Shown piece by piece: positions 49,981 through 59,208 of a stretch of 64,000 bases of DNA (the stretch's first letter is position 1; every line of letters starts with the position of its first letter). The notes under the pieces were generated by a model that saw nothing but the letters and a program-made list of their open reading frames with translations, was not told the origin of the DNA and made no database searches. A program made the position numbers and the translations under genes. The DNA is taken from the NCBI RefSeq assembly GCF_003096195.1, contig NZ_CP023004.1, positions 1,840,501 to 1,904,500 of the forward strand. The letters run 5' to 3'. This stretch comes from Ereboglobus luteus. Lineage in GTDB: Bacteria > Verrucomicrobiota > Verrucomicrobiia > Opitutales > Opitutaceae.

Positions 49981-51237
49981 GTGAATCCCTTTCTCACACA
50001 CGTTCTTGTCAGCGCCTGCCTCGGCGCGCTCATCGGCCTCATCCGCCAGTGGAACGACCAGCAAACGCCGGAGGCGCCGGTTGATTTTGGTGGCGTGCGC
50101 ACCTACTCGCTCTGGTCGCTGCTCGGCTGTCTCTCCGCGTTTGTCTCCGACAACTACATCGCGGCCATGCTCCCCGTGGTCATGGTGCTCGTCGGCGCGC
50201 ACCTCGTGGTCGCGCACATCAAAAGCGCCTCCGACAGATATCCCGGCGGCACCACCTTCGCCTCGTCAATGCTCACCTGCCTCATCGGCGCGCTCGTCAA
50301 TTGGGGCTACACGCAAAGCGCGATCGTCGTGGCCGCGTTCACGATGGTGATGCTCGGCATCAAGCAACCCGTGCACAGCATTACAAGCCGCTTCACCACT
50401 GCGGACATCCGCGCCACGCTGCAATTTGTCGCCATCACCGGCGTGATTCTCCCGCTCGTGCCCAACCGCGCCATGGGGCCGTATCTCGCATTTAACCCGT
50501 TTTCGATCTGGCTGATGGTTGTGCTGATTTCCGGCATCGGATTTTTGGGCTACGTGCTCATGCGCATGCTCGGCACCAAGGCCGGCATCGCCGCAACCGG
50601 ATTCCTCGGCGGACTCGCCTCGAGCACCGCCACCACGCTTGCCTTTAGCAAACGCAGCAAGGTCACGCCCGAGCTCGCCACCGATTACGCCTTCGCCGTC
50701 GTGCTCGCTTGCACGACCATGTATGCGCGACTCGCGGTGATGATCGGCGTGATCGACCAGCAACTCCTGCTCACGCTGCTCGTGCCCATACTCGTCATGG
50801 CCGCGCCCGGGGTGCTTTACGCCGCGTGGATTTGGTTTTCGAAACGCGCGACCACCCAGCCGGAGGTGCATCCGCCCTCAATCACCAATCCGCTCAGCCT
50901 GAAAACCTCCATTCAGTTCGCCGCGCTTTACGCGGTTGCCGCGTTCCTGATAAAAATCGTCACCAACTTCGGATGGGACAACGCCGTGCTGCCCCTCGCG
51001 TTTCTGTCCGGCCTCACAAGCACCGACGCCATGTCGCTCTTGATGGCAAACAACCACAAGGACGGCACGACCCTGTTGCAACTCGCCGCGCAAGCGGTGA
51101 TCATGGCCTCGCTCGCCAACACGCTTGCCAAGGCCATCATCGCGATCGTCTGCGGTTCGCGTTCCTACGTGAAGCACACCGCCTCAATCCTCGGCCTCAT
51201 GGTCGCCGCCAGCGTGCTGGCCCTGTGGCTGGTGTGA
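49981..51237 (+). CDS. MgtC/SapB-type DUF4010 membrane protein
   Basis: A 418-residue membrane protein with about 11-12 hydrophobic segments. The N-terminal third is MgtC/SapB-like (LVSACLGALIGLIRQW, FGGVRTYSLWSLLG) and the rest is the DUF4010 domain (GFLGGLASSTATTLAFSKRSK). MgtC-type proteins modulate envelope energetics under magnesium limitation in pathogens; the DUF4010 subgroup is uncharacterised. The start is GTG 49981, as the first helix begins there. Monocistronic by position. Confidence 0.9.
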   Translation: MNPFLTHVLVSACLGALIGLIRQWNDQQTPEAPVDFGGVRTYSLWSLLGCLSAFVSDNYIAAMLPVVMVLVGAHLVVAHIKSASDRYPGGTTFASSMLTCLIGALVNWGYTQSAIVVAAFTMVMLGIKQPVHSITSRFTTADIRATLQFVAITGVILPLVPNRAMGPYLAFNPFSIWLMVVLISGIGFLGYVLMRMLGTKAGIAATGFLGGLASSTATTLAFSKRSKVTPELATDYAFAVVLACTTMYARLAVMIGVIDQQLLLTLLVPILVMAAPGVLYAAWIWFSKRATTQPEVHPPSITNPLSLKTSIQFAALYAVAAFLIKIVTNFGWDNAVLPLAFLSGLTSTDAMSLLMANNHKDGTTLLQLAAQAVIMASLANTLAKAIIAIVCGSRSYVKHTASILGLMVAASVLALWLV

Positions 51238-51292
51238 GGATGGAAGGGGATGATTCGCTTTGCCAGAGTCAGAAAAGTTAACAGGGCTGGCG

Positions 51293-51670
51293 TTACATTT
51301 GCCCCAACAACCGATCCAATGCGCGGCGGTCGCGCTTGGTGGGGCGGCCGGAGCCTTTGGCTCGGGCAAGGGTTTGTTGCACGCGCTGCTCCTTCACTTT
51401 CTCGAACTCCGACGGCGGTGTGAGGTCCTCGCAGTAGGTCGCCACGAGTTTCGCGCCGACGCGGCTTCGCGGAATGTCGACGACGCGCAGCGTGCGCAGT
51501 ATCAGGCCTTGCTTGACGTGGATCGTCTCACCGGCGTGGACATCGCGCGAGGGTTTCACGGCGTGGCCGCCGATCTCGACGCTGCCCGCCTTGCACGCGT
51601 CGGTGGCAAGCGCGCGCGTCTTGAAAAGCCGCACGGCCCAGAGCCATTTGTCTATGCGTTCAGCAGCCAT
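51293..51670 (-). CDS. hslR: Hsp15-like S4-domain RNA-binding protein
   Basis: A 125-residue protein with an S4 RNA-binding domain (ERIDKWLWAVRLFKTRALATDACKAGSVEIGG), then a basic C-terminal region ending GSGRPTKRDRRALDRLLG. It matches Hsp15 (HslR), which binds free 50S subunits with stalled nascent chains and helps recycle them. Length matches E. coli HslR (about 133). No partner hslO (Hsp33) is next to it. Confidence 0.92.
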   Translation of the reverse strand: MAAERIDKWLWAVRLFKTRALATDACKAGSVEIGGHAVKPSRDVHAGETIHVKQGLILRTLRVVDIPRSRVGAKLVATYCEDLTPPSEFEKVKEQRVQQTLARAKGSGRPTKRDRRALDRLLGQM

Positions 51671-51679
51671 GGGGAGGAA

Positions 51680-51769
51680 GAGTGAAGGGTGAAAAATGAA
51701 GAGTGAAATACAGAAACAAACTTTGCATTGGACCTCATTTTTTCACCCTTCATTTTTCACTCTTCACTC
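51680..51769. repeat. Large imperfect inverted repeat between hslR and the GlcD-like gene
   Basis: A 29-base arm at 51680-51708 (GAGTGAAGGGTGAAAAATGA...) pairs with 51741-51769 with two mismatches around a 32-base spacer. Both arms are built from a GAGTGAA/GGGTGAA-type repeated unit. The arms nearly fill the gap between two genes on the minus strand, and the GlcD-like stop codon lies just beyond. It could be a processing or termination structure, or a copy of a dispersed intergenic element. Confidence 0.7.
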
Positions 51770-51772
51770 TTT

Positions 51773-53209
51773 TCACTTGTGGTCCCAGGGCAGCTCGATG
51801 TTCAGGCGCGGGTGCTCCCAGACTTTGAAGAGGGTGAACATTTTGCCGGGGTTGAGGATGCCGTTCGGGTCGAGCGCGTCCTTGATGGCGCGCATGGCCT
51901 TGATTTGCGCGGGCGTGTGTTGCAGGCGCAGGAAGGGCGTTTTGGCGAGGCCGATGCCGTGCTCGCCGGAGATCGCGCCGCCGAGCGCGACGACGCCTTT
52001 CATAAGTTCGCCGACCGCTTTTTCCGCGCGCAAATACTCGGCGCGGTTTTCACGGTGATACATTATGTTCACGTGCAGGTTGCCGTCGGCGAGGTGGCCG
52101 AAGGTCGGGATGGGGAGGCGCGATTTTTTGCGGAGCTTGTCGAGGAAGACGGCGAACTTTTCGTAGTTCGCGAGCGGCACGACGATGTCCTCGTTGAGCT
52201 TGGAGTCGCCGAGCGCGAACATGGCGCCGGAGCATTTGCGGCGCACGGTCCAGAGTTCCTCGGCCTCGTCGCGGTCGTGCGCCTCGCGAAACGCCTGCGC
52301 GTGCTCAGCGGCCCAGGCGAGGACGGCGGGCTTGGTGTCGGCGAGTTCGTTTGGCGAGCCGGCGAGCTCGATGAGGATGACGGGTTTTCCGGGCTGGCCG
52401 GCGAAAACGGTTTTGCCGGTTTTGGTCTCGGCACATTGCACGCTGTGGCGGTCGAGGAACTCGCAGATTGCCGGTTGCACGCGCTGCGCGAAGAGCGTGC
52501 GGATGGCGCGGAACGCGGCGACTTCGTCGGGGAACGCGGTGAGGAGCGTCCAGCGCTCGGCGGGTTTGGGGATGAGCTTGAGGACGGCCTCGGTGACAAC
52601 GCCGAGCATGCCTTCCGCGCCGATCCAGAGGTCGCGCAGGTTGAATCCGGCGGAAAACTTTTTCGTGGCCGCGCCCCACTCGACGTATTCGCCTGTGGGC
52701 AGGTGGCCGCGCAGCGCGAGGATGAAGTCGCGCGTCACGCCGTAGCGTCCGCCGTGCATGCCGCCGGCGTTGCAGGCGATGTTGCCGCCGATGGTGCAGT
52801 ATTTTTTCGATGCGGGATCGGGCGGGTAAACCCATCCGGCGGTTTCGGCCGCGGCCTGAATGTCGGCGACGAGCGCGCCGGCCTGCGCATGGGCGAGTCC
52901 AGCGTCGGCGTCGATGCGGATGCGGTTCCACTTGGAGAGGTTGAGCACCCAGCCGCCGTGCACGGGCGAGCCGGAGCCGGTGAGCGAGGTGCCGCCGCCG
53001 CGCACGGTGACGGGCACGCGGTGTTTGTTGGCAAGCGCGAGCGCTGTGGAAATATCATCACGCTTGCGCGGGCGTATGACGGCCTCGGGAAGAAACGAGA
53101 GTTTGCTGCCGTCGAACGACGCGCGGAAAAGCGCGTCGCCGGATGTGGCGACGCGGTCGCGTCCGAGTTTGCGGACGAGCGCGGCGGTTGCTTTGGCGTG
53201 ATGTTTCAT
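51773..53209 (-). CDS. FAD-linked oxidase, GlcD/D-lactate dehydrogenase type
   Basis: A 478-residue FAD-binding oxidoreductase of the GlcD family, which oxidises 2-hydroxy acids such as glycolate or D-lactate. The PP-loop VRGGGTSLTGSG (about 75-90) and the downstream CTIGGNIACNAGGMHGGRYGVTRDF bind FAD. The C-terminal FAD-oxidase domain contains the usual HLADGNLHVNI and SGEHGIGLAKTPFL. Glycolate versus D-lactate cannot be decided; no glcE or glcF is adjacent. The ATG at 53209 is preferred over a longer frame that would run towards the tRNA gene. Confidence 0.92.
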   Translation of the reverse strand: MKHHAKATAALVRKLGRDRVATSGDALFRASFDGSKLSFLPEAVIRPRKRDDISTALALANKHRVPVTVRGGGTSLTGSGSPVHGGWVLNLSKWNRIRIDADAGLAHAQAGALVADIQAAAETAGWVYPPDPASKKYCTIGGNIACNAGGMHGGRYGVTRDFILALRGHLPTGEYVEWGAATKKFSAGFNLRDLWIGAEGMLGVVTEAVLKLIPKPAERWTLLTAFPDEVAAFRAIRTLFAQRVQPAICEFLDRHSVQCAETKTGKTVFAGQPGKPVILIELAGSPNELADTKPAVLAWAAEHAQAFREAHDRDEAEELWTVRRKCSGAMFALGDSKLNEDIVVPLANYEKFAVFLDKLRKKSRLPIPTFGHLADGNLHVNIMYHRENRAEYLRAEKAVGELMKGVVALGGAISGEHGIGLAKTPFLRLQHTPAQIKAMRAIKDALDPNGILNPGKMFTLFKVWEHPRLNIELPWDHK

Positions 53210-53279
53210 GAGTGCGGCGGCTGAATTCGTGGCGCATCCTGCCAGCTGACAAATTGCTGGAGCATGGAGCTTTCCCATT

Positions 53280-53355
53280 TGGCGCCCCCGCCCGGACTTG
53301 AACCGGGATGCGCGGTTTAGGAAACCGCTGCTCTATCCAGTTGAGCTACGGGGAC
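53280..53355 (-). tRNA. tRNA-Arg (anticodon CCU)
   Basis: A complete 76-base cloverleaf on the minus strand beginning GTCCCCGTAGCTC. The anticodon arm GCGGT-TTCCTAA-ACCGC carries CCU, the T-loop region is GTTCAAGTC, and CCA is encoded at 53282-53280. The acceptor pairs GTCCCCG with CGGGGGC. The restriction island lies on the 5' side of this tRNA, the side opposite from usual integration. Confidence 0.96.
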
Positions 53356-53586
53356 AGCATAAAAATACGCCCGCAACAAAACGAATTGCGCAAAGCGCGG
53401 TCAAGCCGCGATGCGGACGGAGTTCATTGCTATTTTTGAAAACCCCTCCTTGTCCGCATGCGTTTCCATTGTTTCGCCCCGTGGTCGCGCCATCGAATTC
53501 CCCCCGCGCAAACTTCGCTTCATTTGCTGTTTTTTGTCGCACCCAAATCCGCTTTGCCTGCAAATGTGTCCGCTACCCATTCCCTC

Positions 53587-55330
53587 ATGTCTGAAACCAA
53601 CCTTTCCTCGCTCCTCTGGTCCGTCGCCGATCTCCTTCGCGGCGATTACAAACAATCCGACTACGGCAAAGTCATCCTCCCCTTCACCGTCCTGCGGCGC
53701 ATCGACTGCGTCCTCGAAAAAACCAAGCCCGCCGTCCTTGCCGAGCACGACAAGCGCGCCAAGGCCGGGCTCAATCCCGCCCCGTTCCTCGAACGCATCA
53801 CCGGGCTCGCCTTCCACAACACCTCGCCCCTCGACCTCAAAAAACTCATGGGCGACCAGGACCACATCGCCGAAAACCTCCGCAAATACCTCGACGCCTT
53901 CTCCCCCCTCCGTCCGCGACATCTTCGACCGCTTCGAATTCCACACCCAGATCGACCGCCTCCACAAGGCCGGCCTGCTCTACCTCGTCACCGAAAAATT
54001 CGCCAACGCCGACCTCCACCCCGACCGCGTTTCCAACGCCCAAATGGGCACCGTCTTCGAGGAGCTCATCCGCCAATTCTCCGAGCTCTCCAACGAAACC
54101 GCCGGCGAGCACTTCACCCCGCGCGACGTCATCCGCCTCATGGTTGACCTGCTCTTCATCGAGGACGACGACGCCCTCGCCAAGCCCGGCATCGTGCGCT
54201 CCATCTACGACCCCACCGCCGGCACCGGCGGCATGCTCAGCGTCGCCGGCGAGCACATCACCGCCCAAAACCCCGACGCCCGCCTCGTCATGTTCGGCCA
54301 GGAGCTCAACCCCGAATCCTACGCCATCTGCAAGGCCGACATGCTCATCAAGGGCCAGGACATCGCCAACATCACCTTCGGCAACACCCTCTCCGACGAC
54401 CAGCTCCCCGGCAAACAATTCGACTACGCCCTCTCCAATCCCCCCTTCGGCGTCGAGTGGAAGAAAATCGAAAAGACCATCCGCGACGAAGCCGCGACCA
54501 AGGGCCACAACGGCCGCTTCGGCCCCGGCCTCCCGCGCGTCTCCGACGGCTCGCTCCTCTTCCTCCTGCACCTCCTCTCCAAAATGCGCCCCGCCAGTGA
54601 CGGCGGCTCCCGCTTCGGCATCGTCCTCAACGGCTCCCCGCTCTTCACCGGCGGCGCCGGCTCCGGCGAAAGCGAAATCCGCCGCCATGTCCTCGAAAAC
54701 GACCTCGTCGAGGCCATCGTCGCCCTCCCCACCGACATGTTTTACAACACCGGCATCGCCACCTACATCTGGATCCTCAGCAACCGCAAAACTCCGCAAC
54801 GCAAGGGCAAGGTCCAGCTCATCGACGCCTCCGCCTTCTGGCAAAAAATGCGCAAAAGCCTCGGCTCAAAACGCAAGGAGCTCTCCGCCGCGCACATCGC
54901 CGACATCACCCAAATCTTTGGCGACTGCAAAAAACTCACCCGCGACGGCGTCCCCATATCACGCATCTTCAAAAACACGGACTTCGGCTACCGCACCATC
55001 ACCGTCGAGCGCCCCCAGCGCGACGCCAAGGGCGCCGTTGTCCTCGGCCAAAAAGGCAAGGCAAAGGGCAAGCCCGTCGCCAACACCTCGCTGCGCGACA
55101 CGGAAAACGTCCCGCTCTCCGAGGATGTGGAAACGTATTTCAAACGCGAAGTCCTCCCGCACGCATCGGACGCCTGGATCGACCACGACAAAACCAAGAC
55201 CGGCTACGAAATCCCCTTCAACCGCCACTTCTATGTTTTCACGCCCCCGCGCCCCCTCGCCGAAATCGACGCCGACCTGAAAACCACCACCGACAAAATT
55301 CTCAAACTCATCGGAGACCTTTCAGCATGA
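53587..55330 (+). CDS. hsdM: Type I restriction-modification methyltransferase HsdM, frameshifted
   Basis: N6-adenine methyltransferase subunit of a type I system. The N-terminal helical domain starts at ATG 53587 ([20 protein letters not shown]) and runs to YLDAFSP. The protein then continues one base out of frame as [18 protein letters not shown] and onwards through SAM motif DPTAGTGGM and catalytic NPPF to the stop at 55330. One extra C in the C6 run at 53903-53908 explains the shift exactly; with five Cs the protein would be 580 residues. As sequenced it cannot make active HsdM. The cause could be phase variation, decay, or a sequencing error. The stop overlaps the next start (ATGA). Confidence 0.93.
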
Positions 55331-55857
55331 CGACACACGAACCGTCTCCTCCCCATCTCGCCCCGGGTCGCCCGAACCTCAAACTCGACGACATTACGGG
55401 AGCCATTATCGACACCGCGATGCGCATTCACATCGACCTCGGCCCCGGCTTGCTCGAATCCGTTTACGAAATGATTCTCGCCCGCGCCCTCGAAAAACAG
55501 GGGTTTCACGTCGAATGCCAAAAAAATATCCGTTTCAGCTACGACAACATGCTCTTTGAGGATGCCTTCCGCGCCGACCTCTTGGTTGAGCAGCGTGTGC
55601 TTGTCGAACTGAAATCTGTCGAGCACCTCGCGCCAGTTCATTTCAAGCAGCTCCAGACGTATTTACGGCTCATGGATTTGCGGGTCGGACTGCTGATTAA
55701 TTTCGGCGCCGCAACACTCAAGGAAGGGCTGCGTCGCATTGTCAACGACCTCCCCGCCTCCGCGTCTCCGCGCCTCCGCGTGAATCAAATCCGTGCAGGA
55801 GGAGAAGAGGACTCACGCGGAGGCGCGGAGAACGCGGAGAAAGATTTACATCCATGA
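55327..55857 (+). CDS. GxxExxY protein (PD-(D/E)XK-like)
   Basis: A 176-residue protein of the GxxExxY family, seen at G41-x-x-E44-x-x-Y47 in [11 protein letters not shown]. Asp84 with Glu94-x-Lys96 ([19 protein letters not shown]) forms a PD-(D/E)XK-like nuclease site. The family is very widespread but functionally uncharacterised. It sits inside the hsd operon with ATGA overlaps at both ends. The last 35 residues or so are encoded by a GC-rich inverted repeat (55760-55837), which looks recently inserted. Whether it acts with the restriction system is unknown. Confidence 0.88.
   Translation: MTTHEPSPPHLAPGRPNLKLDDITGAIIDTAMRIHIDLGPGLLESVYEMILARALEKQGFHVECQKNIRFSYDNMLFEDAFRADLLVEQRVLVELKSVEHLAPVHFKQLQTYLRLMDLRVGLLINFGAATLKEGLRRIVNDLPASASPRLRVNQIRAGGEEDSRGGAENAEKDLHP
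55760..55837. repeat. Inverted pair of a 24/25-bp dispersed repeat inside the GxxExxY gene
   Basis: Arm 1, 55760-55783, begins CCGCGTCTCCGCGCCTCC and ends GCGTGA. Arm 2, 55813-55837, is its reverse complement with one extra T. The arms flank a 29-base loop and encode the C-terminal tail (SPRLRV and [10 protein letters not shown]) of the protein. A third copy lies at 59149-59173. Confidence 0.8.
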
Positions 55858-57176
55858 GCTTCCCCAAATATCCAAAATACAAACCCTCCGGCGTCGACTG
55901 GCTCGGCGACGTCCCAGCGCATTGGGAGGTGATTCCACTTAAACAATACGCCAATTTTATTAATGGAGATGCGTTTAAACCTTCAGATTGGGCCGAAGAT
56001 GGACTTCCAATAATTCGTATTCAAAATTTGAACGGAGGTGATGATTTTAATTATTTCAGTGGCGATATTGAAACTCGCTACTTGGTTCATGATGGTGATC
56101 TTCTATTTGGATGGTCTGGCAATCGTGGCACATCTTTTGGCCCATTTTTATGGCGCCATCCTCAAGTATGTGTGCTGAACCAACACATTTTTCGTGTCGA
56201 CCCTAGAAACATCACAAAAGAATCATTATATTGGGTTTTGAAAGCGGTCACCGCGCATGTTGAAGATCAGGCACATGGAATTATTGGTATGGTTCATATT
56301 ACAAAAGGGGATCTTGGCGCAATTAAGATTCCCATTCCCCCACTCCCCGAGCAAACTGCAATGGCGGAGTTTTTGGATCGGGAGACGGGGAAGATAGATG
56401 CGTTGGTGGCGGAGCAGCGGCGGCTGATGGAACTGCTGAAAGAAAAACGCCAAGCCGTCATCTCCCAAGCCGTCACCCGCGGCCTCAACCACCAAGCCCC
56501 CCTAAAACCCTCCGGCATCCCCTGGCTCGGCAACGTGCCGGCGCATTGGGAAGTGTGCAGGGTAAAGTCGTTAGCTTCTGAAAAACTAACTTATGGAGCA
56601 AATGAATCCGCAGAGGATGACAATCCTGACAATCCAAGATTTATCCGAATTACCGATATTAAAGATGATGGTTCACTGCACGATGATACGTTCAAAAGCC
56701 TCCCGCTTGAAATTGCTATTCCCTATTTGCTCGAACATGGTGATATACTGCTGGCTCGTAGTGGTGCTACTGTCGGCAAAGCAGCTGCATATCGCGCCGA
56801 ATGGGGCAAATGCTGTTTTGCTGGATATTTAATTCGGTTACGGTGCAAACTTATAAAGACAACCCCGATGTGGGTAATTTTATTTACTCAATCTTCATCG
56901 TATTGGGCACAAATAAAAGAAGGAACAATACAGGCGACCATTCAAAATTTCAGTGCGGAAAAATACGCTGAAATGCGAATACCACTACCGCCACTCGCCG
57001 AACAAACCGCTATCCTCCGCCATCTCGAATCCGAAACCACCAAATTCGACACCCTGATCGCCGAAGCCCAGCGCGCCATCGACCTCCTCCAGGAACGCCG
57101 CACCGCCCTAATCTCCGCCGCCGTCACAGGGCAGATTGATGTGCGCAAGACACCTTTAACCCATAACAAATCATGA
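55854..57176 (+). CDS. hsdS: Type I restriction-modification specificity subunit HsdS
   Basis: A 440-residue specificity subunit that chooses the DNA target. It shows two homologous halves, each opening with a near-identical segment (PSGVDWLGDVPAHWEV at about 12-27, PSGIPWLGNVPAHWEV at about 222-237), each with a target-recognition domain, and each ending in a coiled coil after PPLPEQTAM or PPLAEQTAI. Both recognition domains are clearly AT-richer than the conserved helices, as expected when these modules are exchanged. It overlaps the preceding and following genes by ATGA. The frame is intact. Confidence 0.95.
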   Translation: MSFPKYPKYKPSGVDWLGDVPAHWEVIPLKQYANFINGDAFKPSDWAEDGLPIIRIQNLNGGDDFNYFSGDIETRYLVHDGDLLFGWSGNRGTSFGPFLWRHPQVCVLNQHIFRVDPRNITKESLYWVLKAVTAHVEDQAHGIIGMVHITKGDLGAIKIPIPPLPEQTAMAEFLDRETGKIDALVAEQRRLMELLKEKRQAVISQAVTRGLNHQAPLKPSGIPWLGNVPAHWEVCRVKSLASEKLTYGANESAEDDNPDNPRFIRITDIKDDGSLHDDTFKSLPLEIAIPYLLEHGDILLARSGATVGKAAAYRAEWGKCCFAGYLIRLRCKLIKTTPMWVILFTQSSSYWAQIKEGTIQATIQNFSAEKYAEMRIPLPPLAEQTAILRHLESETTKFDTLIAEAQRAIDLLQERRTALISAAVTGQIDVRKTPLTHNKS

Positions 57177-59055
57177 AACTCACACGTCTCCGTCTTAAAA
57201 ACTTCCGCTGTTATAAAAATGAAATCAGCTTTGATTTCGAAAATCTGACAGCATTTATAGGTCGCAACGATGCTGGCAAGTCCAGCGTCTTAGAGGCGCT
57301 AGACATTTTTCTCAATGATGACGTTCCAGACAAGCATGATGCGAGCAAATCTGGTGATGGAAAAAACTTACTATTATTTGCGAATTCGCTGATATTCCAA
57401 AAAGTATAATAATTGATGATTCAGTAGCGACGTCACTTGATTCAGAGTATTTACTTAATTCAGAAGGACGGCTTGAAATACACAAGACTTACAGCGGGCA
57501 TACAGCTGCACCCAGATGCACAGACATTTCCTTGTTCTGCAATCACCCTACCGCCGAAAATGTCAGTGATTTGATGCAACTTAAAAATGGCGATCTCAAA
57601 AAACGCGCAAAAACACTGAGTGTAGACCTTTCTTCAATTGATCAAAAAATTAACGCATCCTTAAGGAGGAAAATTCGCGAGTCTGTTTCAGGTTTGGCAT
57701 TACAAGCTATACTAGTTCCATTAAATGAGGCTAACGGAAAAAGTATCTGGGATGGCATTAGGTCACATTTGCCGGTGTTTGCTTTATTTAAATCAGATCG
57801 CGCAAGCACGGATCAAGATGCTGAAGCGCAAGACCCTTTGAAAATAGCAATAAAGGAAGCGCTGAAAGCTAAGGAGGCTGAACTAGCGGCAGTCTCGGCA
57901 CATATAGAAACTGAAGTTAAAAAAATAGCTGCTAAGACGTTGGAAAAATTAAAAGAAATGGATCCCACATTAGCAAGTGAACTTAATCCACAATTTTCCT
58001 CTCCCAAGTGGGAGACGCTTTTTAAAGCAAGCATTACCGGTGATGAGGATATTCCAATCAACAAACGTGGAAGTGGAGTTAAGCGTCTAATTTTGCTTAA
58101 TTTCTTTCGTGCCAAAGCGGAGCAGGCTGGTAGAGACAGGAAAGATGCTTCCGTGATTTATGCAATAGAAGAGCCTGAGACAAGCCAACATCCCAACAAT
58201 CAACGACTGCTAATAAATGCGTTATCTGAGTTAGCCAATGAGAGTCAGGTAATCATAACTACACACACACCTATGCTTGCCCGTATTTTACCCGACAAAT
58301 GTCTGCGATATATAAGGCAAAATCCAGACAAGACCAGAGAGGTTCTTTGCGTTAAAAGCGAGGAAGATCGTAAGATGTTTTCAAAGTCGCTCGGCGTGCT
58401 TCCAGATAATTCAATCAAACTTTTTATCGGAGTCGAAGGACGTCACGATATTAACTTTTTGAAAAAAATATCTGCTGTGTTGATAAAAGATGGTTGCGCT
58501 GTTTTGGATTTAGAAAAAATGGAATTGGACGGTGAACTGATTTTCTTTCCTCTCGGAGGATCTTCATTGGCTCTTTGGGCATCAAGACTTGCACCGCTAT
58601 CACGTCCAGAGTTTCACCTTTATGATAGAGATACGATGCCCCCAGAACGTGCTAAATATCAAGAGCAGGCGGATGCCGTAAACAGACGAGATCGCTGCAA
58701 GGCTTTGATTACTGGAAAAAAGGAAATGGAAAATTATCTGCATTTTGATGCGATTAATACAGCATATTATGACATCTGTAATATATCGCTTGGTTTAACT
58801 GCAGGTTTTTCAGATATTGATGATGTGCCAAATAAAATTGCAGAATTAGTCCATAATTCCTCAGGAAGCTCAAATACATGGGACAGTCTTGATGAGGAAA
58901 CGAAAAGTAAAAAAGCCTCCAGAGTAAAAAGTAATCTCAATGAGCATGCCGCCGCTCGGATGACAAAAAAATTATTAGAGCAAGTTGATCCGAACGGAGA
59001 TGTGCTGACATGGTTTGATGAAATGAAACGACTCATTAATCAACCCGCATCATGA
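57173..59055 (+). CDS. OLD-family ATPase/TOPRIM nuclease, frameshifted
   Basis: An overcoming-lysogenization-defect-like protein, intact length about 627 residues. Frame 1 (57173-57409) holds Walker A GRNDAGKSS; the rest continues one frame over (ICEFADIPKSIII to 59055). The shift is explained by one missing A in the A6 run at 57361-57366. The C-terminal part has the ABC signature and Walker B (VIYAIEEPE), the H-loop THTP, and a TOPRIM domain with EGRHD and YDRD. These proteins are ATP-powered nucleases found in phage defence. DNA is markedly AT-rich compared with neighbours, indicating transfer. As sequenced the gene is inactive. Confidence 0.87.
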
Positions 59056-59073
59056 TATAGTTGGAGAAAATCT

Positions 59074-59208
59074 ATGGCCACCCTCCGCATCTTCATCAGC
59101 AGCGCGCAAAAGGAACTCGCTCCGGAGCGGGCGGCCTTGGGCAATTCTCCGCGTTCCCCGCGCCTCCGCGTGAAACCTTTCAGTAGAAACCAAAATAAAT
59201 TTCCATGA
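59074..59208 (+). pseudogene. Truncated start of a DUF4062-like gene fused to a repeat
   Basis: An open frame of 44 codons with a Shine-Dalgarno-like GGAG eight bases before ATG 59074. The first 22 residues (MATLRIFISSAQKELAPERA...) match the N-terminus of DUF4062/AlbA-type proteins that are frequent next to type I systems. The sequence then changes abruptly into the dispersed repeat (59149-59173) and ends in TGA overlapping the hsdR start (ATGA). The rest of the gene has been lost, while translational coupling to hsdR is preserved. Confidence 0.7.
59149..59173. repeat. Third copy of the dispersed GC-rich repeat
   Basis: CCGCGTTCCCCGCGCCTCCG followed by CGTGA: it differs by one base from the arm at 55813-55837 (reverse complement). 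It lies between the DUF4062-like remnant and the start of hsdR. Confidence 0.8.
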
